DNA of 64,000 nucleotides from Neoscytalidium dimidiatum (lineage: Eukaryota; Ascomycota; Dothideomycetes; Botryosphaeriales; Botryosphaeriaceae), in the NCBI GenBank assembly GCA_037367355.1, contig CM074697.1:2728001-2792000 (forward strand). Direction: 5' to 3'. The position numbers and the translations under genes are program-made. The notes below the pieces were generated by a model that worked only from the letters and a program-made list of their open reading frames with translations, searched no databases and was not told the DNA's origin. Position 1 is the stretch's first letter; each line of letters starts with the position of its first letter. This document shows positions 1 to 8,387 of the stretch, piece by piece.

Positions 1-1269
1 ATCTTCCCGCCCTTGACCAGGCTCTCGGCGCCGGCGGCCAGCTCGTCGGCCGTCTGGGCGGTGCCGTGCGGCGCGAGCCGCACCGTCTCGAGCACGCGCA
101 GCAGGCCGCCCATGGCGGAGCGGCCGACGCGCGACATGCGCACGACGCTCAGCACGTCCCACAGCGTGCGGGCGTAGCGCCACTCGCCGGCGAGCGGGTA
201 GTACCAGGGGACGCGGTCGGGGCGGCGGGCGAGGTCCTCGTCGTGCTCGAGCGCGAAGCCGGCGGCGCGCATGGCGGCGACGGCGTCGGCGCGCGGCCGC
301 ATGTGCGAGATGCCGTTGCCGCGCTCGATGCCGAGGCGCACGGCGCGGTGCTCCGGGTCGGCCTCGTCGAAGGCGTCCGTCATGACCCACTCGTACACGC
401 CGAAGCGGCCGCCCGGCTTGAGCACCCGGTGGATCTGCGAGTACACGCCCTCGAGCGTGGGCGCGTGGACGGTGGCTTCCATGGCGTAGACGGCGTCGAA
501 GGAGTTGTCGGGGAAGTCCATGTGCTGTGGAGGTTGGGAAAAAAACACGAAAAGGGTCAGTGACGCTGAACATCCTGGGGGTTGGGGGGGGGAGAAAGAG
601 TAGATTTTGTACCATAAAGTCGCCCTTGACGAAGGACACGAGGTGGTCCAGGTCCTCCTTCTTCGCGTAGGCGGTCGCGCGGTCGATCTGGTAGCCGTTG
701 TTGTTGAGCCCGACGACCTCGCAGCCGGCGAACAGGGCGATCTCGCGCGCCGGCCGGCCCACGCCGCATCCGACGTCGAGAACCCTCATGCCGGGCTTCA
801 GCTGTAGGCTGTGCGCCATGTAGTGCTCGTGCCGGGCCAGCGCCTGCAGGAAGCCCTCGTTGACGCCGAAGCGGCAGAAGTGGAAGGATTGGGCCCAGCC
901 CTCCTCGTAGAGGTCGGTCACCAGGTCGTAGTAGCTAATCACGAAGCGCGTCAGGATCCCATGGTGGCGAAACTTGGGGGTTGAGGGGTTCCTGAAGGGT
1001 TTTTGGGGGCCGAAAGCTGCTCACTTGTTGACCAGGCTCATGTACTGCGCCTTGCGGGCCTCGCGGGCCTCCTCGACCGTCTTGTACTTGTCGTCGTTGG
1101 CCCAGCGCTGGACGTACTCGTCGGTGACGAGCCGGTGCGCCTCGTTGTCCTTCTTCAGCATGGAGAAGAAGGCGTGGCGTGCCTCGGCTGATTTGCCGTG
1201 CATGGCCTTCTGGAACGCGTCATCGCGGTCTGCGTCGACGCCGTTGGAAACGATAGCTCCGGGTGCCAT
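1..1269 (-). CDS. ERG6: Sterol 24-C-methyltransferase (Erg6-like), 3' end beyond the window
   Basis: Adds the C-24 methyl group of ergosterol precursors using S-adenosylmethionine, at the ER or lipid droplets. Three exons can be read: 1269-1025 (ATG at 1269), 934-613 and 524 to the window edge. The introns use GTGAGC and GTACAA donors. 363 residues are visible; the family is about 375-385 long, so roughly 15-20 C-terminal residues are missing at the edge. Visible landmarks are the SAM-binding stretch LDVGCGVGRPAREIAL, the downstream GLNNNGYQ, VKGDFM, and YAMEATVHAPTLEGVY. Two normally invariant spots differ: the sterol-binding motif YEYGWG reads YEEGWA, and GCGVGGP reads GCGVGRP. This suggests a divergent paralogue rather than the main Erg6. 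The promoter lies to the right, at 1270 and beyond. Family assignment is secure; substrate equivalence is an inference. Confidence 0.93.
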
Positions 1270-1841
1270 TGTGCGGGTAATTGAAGCTGGGTGAGAGGAA
1301 TTGATGGAGGAGAGAAACGGATGAAGGGGGGAGGGGGAGCGAGCTACTTTTGTTTATTTTCCTGGCGGCGGGCTGCAGGCAACAGGCAGGCATCGTGCGG
1401 CGAGGTGCATCCTTCAAGCGACGTCCCACAAAACCGCCCCTGCATAAGCGACATTATCATCCAAGGGTGTTTAACCGCCGCACGAACAAATGCAGAGTTG
1501 CGTGGCGACGCTATTGAGATAGCTGACCGCTACTGTCCTGCTTCCATGGATCTGGGTTCGCGCTTCGTACGGCTTATCAGAGGCCATACGAAGCCGGCGG
1601 ACTGGACAAATCTGTGTCGATTAACGTCAGGACAGGTGGACAAGAGTAAGGGGCTTTGAGGCAACCTTTTGGGACAATCATGTATGGTAAGGCTCGGCGA
1701 GACAGCACCATTCAGTTCGAACCAATGACTGGAGTAGGATAGAATGTATGGTGTTGAGAAGCTGCGACGATCGAATGATCAAGCAGGGCCGAAGTAGAGG
1801 CGGAGGTGCGTGCGCGGAAGATCCCAATCAGGTAGAAGGAA

Positions 1842-1869
1842 GTACGAGGTACGAGGTACGAAGTACGAG
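1842..1869. repeat. Short tandem repeat, GTACGAG unit
   Basis: About four tandem copies of a 7-bp unit GTACGAG, one of them altered to GTACGAA, in the upstream region of the ERG6-like gene. Confidence 0.7.
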
Positions 1870-2627
1870 GGTTGAAGCCACCCAGGTCAAGCTAGTCTAA
1901 GCACAGACTGATCAATTCAGGGCCATTAGATGATTTGCTTTCATACTCGGTGGGTCTTCATAAAGCCAGGCTCCGTGATAGTGCAAAATCACCTATTCTC
2001 ACAACTCTTAGTCAGACAGAGACAATCTTTCCAGGAATTGCCTCCCGCGGTGAGGAAATTAAAGAAAAAAAATTCCACAGCAATCAACAGGCCATGGACT
2101 TCACCGTGCCTGATTTTTGTTTCCAAATCAATTAAAACATCAATCATACGGAACCTTCCATACTCTTCTCTTTACTCACTAATCAGATGAAATTTAGTGT
2201 GAAGATACCATGCTGATCAATAATGAATACTGATCTTGATGCGCTGAAGCAATTGTGGGCGATGTCGAGCATTCCTCTTATTCTTTAGCAATGTCCAACC
2301 CCCCGTGGTACTCTGAGCCTAGCAAGAAGCATCCTATGATCAATAAGGGAGTTCTGCCGGATGCACTGCGGAAAGACAAATGTATCGAGCAAAGTGTATG
2401 TATTTTCGTTGGTCACGAGTTAATCGTTGTTGTTGGTCTCGAGTTGACAGGAAGCTACCTGCTCTACCTGTTGTCTACGTGATTGTGGCTGTCACCCGAC
2501 AAGTTCTCACGTTCTCCAACACATTCTTGCCTTGCACCAGTAAGATGCCTTTCTGAGGGCTTCCTACAGGTTGGAAAGGAACCGGCTTGAAGTCAGATTG
2601 AGCATGAGACTTATTTGGCGCTAATCC

Positions 2628-2639
2628 CACGTGACGTCA
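2628..2639. promoter_or_regulatory. Overlapping E-box (CACGTG) and palindromic CRE (TGACGTCA)
   Basis: CACGTG at 2628-2633 overlaps a perfect TGACGTCA at 2632-2639. These are the palindromic cores bound by bHLH and by CREB/ATF-type bZIP factors respectively. The 11-mer ACGTCAGCATC that starts inside it (2634-2644) recurs in inverted orientation at 7841-7851, next to another CACGTG (7836-7841). No adjacent gene start is certain, so regulatory use is inferred. Confidence 0.35.
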
Positions 2640-3570
2640 GCATCTGTCTTGTAAAATATGTAAAGCTAGTTACTCACGTTTGACGCCTTTTCAGGAGGTC
2701 TCATCTAGTGGTTCGGTCCATATAGAAGCTACGCTGTTCATTCCCACGCTCCATCGGAAACGGCGTTGTCATATCATGTCAGCGCGTGCTCTTGAACATT
2801 CGCGTAGGCACTCTTCGCGCAACACCATTCTACAAACTTCCCATAGTACAGTCAATACGTTCACATCTGAACTATCCAATCCCTCTCCAGTATAAATTAA
2901 TTCACCCATTTACCCACCATCGTGCCAATAGAATCCCCATAGCTCTTACCTCTTTGTTAAGGAGGAGGCTTTTGTCTTTCGCCTTTTGAAACGCGCAAGT
3001 CTTGATCTCGCGTCTGATCAGTTTCTCCTTCCTACGTTGTCTGTATACGCAATATCGTATACTGGGAAGATCACCACAAATTTTCCATTGGGGTACTCAA
3101 TAAGTCTTCAGATTACCAAGGCATATCAGCTGTCATTGATGCTAGGAATCTTCTCAATTTTCGTATTCTCTGCATTTGCGGAAAACCGCCATGTCTCATA
3201 TGAATTGGGCCAGGAGATAGCCGAGCGAACCAAAGGAGAAGAATAGGTTCAATGCCATTGCTGTTTTATAGTTCTTCCGCAAGCGGAAGGCTTAGTGAGA
3301 GTGAAAGTGGATGTAAAAGATTGGTTTGAGCGGGAAGTGATTGTTTTTTTCTTTTACTCTCCCACGGTCAGGAACGATAATGGCACTTCTTTCATTTCAT
3401 CCAGATATGACGGCTTGTAGTAGATAGTCTGTATGAGGCCCGGTCTCAGATTTTTCCATACGCCCAGCACGAGACAGCAATAGAAATTGCCGAATTTAAG
3501 GACTTCCCGTACTCTATTCAGACTCCGGTGGTAATAAACCAAAAGACCTTCCCTGAGCCGATGACCTCGC

Positions 3571-4585
3571 TTACTTTCCTTCCTTCTGCAACTTCTCCAC
3601 AGCCTCCTTAATCGTCTTGATATCCTCGACCCCCGTCCGACAACACCCACCAATCCACCTCGCCCCCTCCTTCCACCACTCCTCCACCCACTCCACCAAC
3701 CCCCTCCCATCATCCCGGTCCACATCCCTCCACACCTTCGCCTCCGCATCCCACACGCCCGGCCCACCACGGCCTTCTCCCCGGCCCCTTCCCTCAACGC
3801 CCTCAACGCCTCCCCCACCACCTCCCTCCCCACGCAACTCACCCCAACCGCAACGACCTGCTCCACCCCCCTGACCAGCTCCCCAACGCCCTTCAACCCG
3901 CACCCGTCGCTCAACACGACCTCCTCGCCCTCCGCGCTGGCCCCCCCCTCCTTGACGCTCCCGGCCGACTCCACCCTCCCCGCCAGCTCGCTCAGCGCCT
4001 CCGCCGCGGCCACCCCGCCGCCGCCCCTCACCGCTTCCCGCCGCCTCCGCACCGTCACGCCGATCCACGCCCGCGCGGCGGGGAACTCCTCCGCCAGCAG
4101 CTCGGCCAGCGCCGCGACCTCCTCGCGGCCGGGCACGCGCTCGATCGCGAGCAGGTCGGCGCCGGCCAGCAGGACGCTGACGCGCTCGCGGTGGAAGTCC
4201 TCGAAGGCGGCGCGCGAGAGGGCGTGGCGGGCGGCGTGCTCGCCGCCGTCGTTGGCGAGTAAGGCGGCGTAGGGGCCAACGGAGCCGGCGACGGGGGCGG
4301 GGCGGTCCGGTGATGGCGGTCGAGCGGGCGAGCGAGACGGCCACCTACCACGCCTCCGTCCCGGGTCGTGAGGATGGTGGCGCCGGCGGCGAGGTGGGAG
4401 GTGTGGAGGGCGCGGATGGTGGTGGGGTGGGTGGTTACTAGGGCGGAGAAGGGGTCGTGGGTCGTGGTTGTTGTTGTTGTTGTCGTATCGTCGTCCGGGA
4501 TGAGGGTGTGGGACGGAGCGGAGAGGGAAGTTGTAAGGACTATATTATGGCCACTAGCCAGCACTGTAAAACAGTGTGGCGTCAT
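3571..4585 (-). pseudogene. Broken homocysteine S-methyltransferase (Mht1/Sam4 type)
   Basis: The family makes methionine from homocysteine with S-methylmethionine or SAM as methyl donor, using a zinc held by three cysteines. Family blocks occur on the minus strand in three different frames. From 4585 there is an N-terminal part ending AAGATILTT. The central part includes VAGSVGPYAALLAN, LLAGADLLAIERVPGREEV and the first zinc cysteine in VGVSCV. The C-terminal part has WIGGCCRTG with the paired zinc cysteines and stops at 3571. Disruptions seen: a 30-bp inversion at 4337-4366, a one-base frame change near 4285, and loss of the conserved YPNSG block with a second frame change near 3765. The glycine-rich start (usually DGGLGT) is also degenerate. 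No intron of usable size removes these breaks. Most zinc and core residues survive, so decay looks recent; assembly error is the alternative. Confidence 0.82.
4337..4366. other. 30-bp micro-inversion inside the methyltransferase pseudogene
   Basis: The family motif T-A-T-Y-x-A-S is missing from the minus strand where it should follow AAGATILTT. The plus strand at exactly this place reads TATYHASVPG. The segment is 30 bp, a multiple of three, and sits between in-frame codons on both sides. A 3-bp inverted repeat, ACG at 4337-4339 and CGT at 4367-4369, marks the junctions. The arrangement is seen directly; that it arose by inversion is inferred. Confidence 0.8.
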
Positions 4586-4679
4586 ACTTTTTCAGTTCGG
4601 CAGAAGTGGTGAGAGCGGCGGGGAGGATAACGGGCGTGTGTGGAGGTGGGGAGGATGGGCGGCATTGGTTTGAATTTAT

Positions 4680-5035
4680 GGTGTTTTTGATATAATAATT
4701 ATTGCTCCTTTCTCTTTTCCCCCTTTCTTTTCCCTTATAGGCTTACAGTCGTGGGATATACTTAGTCGTTTTTCTTTTTCCTTTTCTTTTTCTTTTTTAA
4801 TTAAAAGTTTTAAATCTACTAGATAATTCTAAAGCTTAATAGTAGAAGTTTATTATTATACTTAACATTAAAAAATATTTACTTTCTTAATTTTAACTAG
4901 TTTAGTATATATTTTATTATTTTTCTTAATATAAATATATATTTTAAGTCTTATAGTATTTATATAGTCTCTAAATAAAAGATTAGTTTTTAATTAACTC
5001 CTCTAAGTAAAATCTAGAATATAGTGCAGCTGGCA
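4680..5035. repeat. AT-rich, RIP-like island
   Basis: An abrupt block of AT-rich, TpA-rich sequence full of TTAA, TATA and TAATTA words lies between a GC-rich pseudogene and a normal-composition kinase gene. There are no coding frames. This composition is what repeat-induced point mutation leaves of duplicated DNA in ascomycetes. The original element cannot be recognised. Confidence 0.65.
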
Positions 5036-5097
5036 CGGGTTCTCTCCGTGTACTTTTTGCCGAGAGATATCAGCTAATAGAGCTCAGGCAGTTTCAT

Positions 5098-5826
5098 TTA
5101 GAGCGTGTGCGCTTGCAGTTTCTCCCGCCCAGCACTTCCTATCAACATCTCCACAAAAGATATCTTCGAGGGAAGTTCTTGTAGGCTCGGCCATTTTGGA
5201 TTCTCGGCGTTAAAACAGTAGTACTTGGAGGCATGCCAAGCAGCGACCGAGTAGATAACAAACCCAAGATGAAGAATCTCAATTCTGGCGGTCAATTCGG
5301 ATTCGCATGTCGTTTCCATATCGGCGGTCAGCGGTAGCAGTATCGATTGGCCGAAGTCCGAAAGTTTAGGTTGTCCATCGACAATAAAAATGTTTCGAAG
5401 GGCAATTTCATCCACGAAAACCCGACGAGAGTGGGTGAAGGACAGGGCATCCGTAAGAGTTAGGATCCAATCAGCCTTGGTAGATTCATGGGGCTCGACG
5501 CCGCGCTTTATATGATCCTCCAGGTTTCCCTGCGCTGCGAATGCCGGCTCAATACCGTAGGCGGAGGTTCCAAAGCATTGGATGATTCCGTCATGCTTGC
5601 CCAATCGTTCGTAAATGCGTTTCTCATTTTCCAAAGCCTCGCGGTTGATGTCGTTCAAGTACTCAAGTGTACCTCTTGCTTCGTCGGTGCAGCTACCGAG
5701 GTCAAAGGCCTGGGGTGTCTTAACAACACGGTCCTCGTGCAGCCGTCGGACGACGCTGGTCATTCCCGTACCAACGATGACGCCAGAATTAGTATCTGGA
5801 CTGATGTTTCTCTCTGAAGCAACCAT
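5098..5826 (-). CDS. Divergent protein kinase-like protein, catalytic Asp replaced by Glu
   Basis: A single exon of 242 residues with ATG at 5826. Landmarks of the kinase fold, in order: a glycine-loop-like GTGMTSVVRRL (residues 19-29), the ATP lysine in RVVKTP (Lys36), an alpha-C glutamate region near residues 63-68, the catalytic loop VFVDEIALRNIF (136-147), and DFGQS with Asp157. Counting back from the loop asparagine (Asn145), the position of the catalytic Asp is Glu140, and the preceding His position is Val138. The protein ends soon after DFG, and the large C-terminal lobe is short. It may be a pseudokinase or weak kinase, or a decaying gene. It is flanked by the AT-rich island and a truncated FunK1 kinase on the same strand. 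Substrate is unknown. Confidence 0.7.
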   Translation of the reverse strand: MVASERNISPDTNSGVIVGTGMTSVVRRLHEDRVVKTPQAFDLGSCTDEARGTLEYLNDINREALENEKRIYERLGKHDGIIQCFGTSAYGIEPAFAAQGNLEDHIKRGVEPHESTKADWILTLTDALSFTHSRRVFVDEIALRNIFIVDGQPKLSDFGQSILLPLTADMETTCESELTARIEILHLGFVIYSVAAWHASKYYCFNAENPKWPSLQELPSKISFVEMLIGSAGREKLQAHTL

Positions 5827-6105
5827 GCTGAAGTCGAACTTGGTGAGGGGTTTGAGTGCATAGAGGTTGATAAATGGAAGTCGAAAGGAAGCGCGGTAAA
5901 GGAAAATAGGTGGGAGGAAAGCGGGAAGAACGTGATTTAGATAGATATGCGTTCATCCGAAATTCAGCTGCTCATCGTAGCGTCTCCATTCTTGGTTACT
6001 AAGGTTCGCCCAGTCGCATATTGACCGGCATGTGAAGATGTCACTGCAAGGCTGCGACTGCAGTCAAGGTTTTATAAGTTATTCAATGAACCAGGTCTCA
6101 TTAGT

Positions 6106-7370
6106 CTAATCGCGTAGCTTCTCTATTGTCCTTTCTAGTACAGCCTTTATTTGATGATAAAGAGCTGGGTCCTCTACCATTCGCCGCTTTCCGTCTGGGA
6201 AGACCACTTTGCGTAGTTCTCGAATACAAGTAATCAACGGTCTGCAATAGTCGGTGAAGTTTTCGTTCACACCCTTCACAAACTTGTCCTCCTCTAATAT
6301 TAGCCCTGTTTTCTCTCTCGCAATCTTCTCTGTTGGGTCACGGTTCCAAGAATCGTACTCAGACCCCCTTGGAATTTGGTTTGGCCCGTTCCAATGGCAG
6401 CCAATCCAGAAAAGTAACCAGAAGAATGACTCTTTGTCGTGTATGTCCATATGCTCTTCACCGTATAGTGGGCCTATTGCCATAAAGACTTTGGTCCCAG
6501 TCTTACTCGGTGCCCCGGAGGCCTTCTCACGGTCGATTTTAACGGCAAGGTCGTAATCAATAAGGAAGCCGTCATCTTCTGCCTCGTTCAACATGACATT
6601 GCCAATCGATATGTCGCGTTGAAGAATTTTGGCTTTCGAAAGAAGAGATTCGTGCCCTAATATTGTCAGTCGTGTCGACACCTCGCTCTCTAGTAGAACT
6701 GACTGATCCCCCCGAGCAACCCTGTGAGTAAGGCCCGGAGGTTGCTCGCTTGATAGAGACTTTTTCCGACGTCGCGCATGATCACGCGACGATGGACACG
6801 GTTGCGCCGCCGCAGACTATCCACGAGGGAATCTGAGCAAGTCCGCTTTGGAGGCGGCATTGGCCCCCCCGCTTGGCTCGACGATCGCTTCCGCGAGACG
6901 TCGTTGCTCCTACTCTTGGCCCTACCCCTACTCCCGCCTCTGCTTCCGCCTCCGCCCATTTCCTGACCTGAACTGCCGGATGCAGCTGCGCCTGCAAGGG
7001 TATCATACAGCCTAGTACGTCGACGCTCGAACGGGTTTCTCCCATCGTCATCATTCAATCCCTTCCGGATACTCCTAAGGACATCATCCACAGCACCTCC
7101 AAAGCACACAGTCTCATGATGATAATATCGGGCCACGTTCTCGACTCCAGCGTCTGTCGCCTCCTGCAGCAGAAGGCCTTCTTCCGGACGCTCCTCATAT
7201 TCCCATGAATCCTTGATGACAAGCTGATCGCTAGGTTCACCGGCCCCCACACGGCCCTTCCAGCACGTTGTCGCCCGGCCGGCAATCGACCGCTGCCGCT
7301 TCATGAGGTCCTCGATATAGACCCGCTCCGTCTTACTTGTGGACGACCGTAGCACACAGTTCTCCGCTTC
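6106..7370 (-). pseudogene. 5'-truncated FunK1-type fungal kinase
   Basis: FunK1 kinases are a fungus-specific expanded family of unknown role. Family blocks run on the minus strand: RSSTSKTERVYIEDLMKR, AGRATTCWKG, VIKDSW, NVARYYHHETVC, a low-complexity Gly/Ser/Arg insert, then RNRVHRRVIMRD. After a likely 47-nt intron (6703-6657, donor GTCAGT, acceptor TTAG) come HESLLSKAKILQRDISIGN, GFLIDYDLAV and TGTKVFMAI, ending with a stop at 6106. The catalytic aspartate and asparagine are present. The open frame begins at 7370, just after an in-frame TGA, and has no ATG before the first conserved block. The usual 200-300 residue N-terminal part is absent, so I read it as a truncated copy. An upstream exon that I cannot identify would be the alternative. 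Confidence 0.72.
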
Positions 7371-8387
7371 TCATAGTCACACTTATGCAGCTTACTCCCG
7401 GCGGAGATGTCCTCAGGCAGCATAGGCCTTGCCAGGCTTGGTTTTGCATAACTTACACACCCTTATTGATGGAACACTGAGTGATGCCGGTTGACAGAGT
7501 AGATATTCTAGTCCCTCAACAGCCTATCTATTAGTATTCAATCAGAAGATGTCCAAGCAGCGGGGAGTAACCTCTTCGTTACACTTTTCTAATATCTTGT
7601 CATCATTCTGATTCTCCGTCCTTATCTTTGAAATCCCCATGAGGGGAGTCGAGATAGTTGGTGGAACAGTATATGGTAAGTTGCCGCAGGGAGGATAAGA
7701 GAAAAAGTTGATTGTTGTGCTGACCATTGAAGTTCTGATCAGGGTGTTTTCTTTGACCGGTCAGAGGAAATGGACGGCATCCGGCGATGGCGGGGAAGAA
7801 CCAATAATCAGCTATTCGTACGCAGATTAGCATGACACGTGATGCTGACGTAGCTCTGTCGTGTGCGGCCAATGTCAGACGAGAAGACCGATGGGCGGCG
7901 GATCTGAGGAAGCTATTAAGTCAGCGCAGTACAGCCATGATGGCAACCAAGCTCTTTGGGTAATTCGAAGTGACAGCATACTCACAGCATGAAGCTTGAC
8001 ACTGGAGAAAGTTGGGATAGTTTATGGAAGAGGCAAGCACCGCCCAGAACAAGGACGTAACGACATCTCTAACGCTGTCGCATAGTCTCCAGAGCTTCTA
8101 GTTAGCAATACAAACACACAACTATCAACTTGTCTTTGTGGTGCCTGGGGTATCATGGCTTGTCTCCTGATCCGCCGTGACTGTCCAGTTCTTACAATGC
8201 TCCCTTCCCTCAATGGCGCCAAAAGCGATGTACACCAAATCCTGGATCCTACCAATAAAGTCCCAGCAGCAAGGTCTGTCCTCGCATCTCTTCGCCGTCC
8301 CAAGATCGCCGAAACCCAACCTTTCAAAGCGCAAACCCAAAGTCAGCCCCGTAACACTCGTTAACACCGACCAAACCCCCGCCGCAG
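7371..8387. other. Intergenic region without a supported gene
   Basis: About 1 kb between the FunK1 remnant and the nuclease-kinase gene. Reading frames are short and unconvincing. A CACGTG E-box lies at 7836-7841, followed by GATGCTGACGT, the inverse of the 11-mer found at 2634-2644. Confidence 0.45.

Larger units (their letters stand above)
1270..3570. other. Intergenic region without a supported gene
   Basis: This holds the ERG6-like promoter and about 2.3 kb of sequence with scattered short reading frames of up to 122 codons. None has a recognisable domain or fungal splice signals that join neighbouring frames. A short tandem repeat (1842-1869) and a compound E-box/CRE (2628-2639) are the only structures seen. 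Confidence 0.5.
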
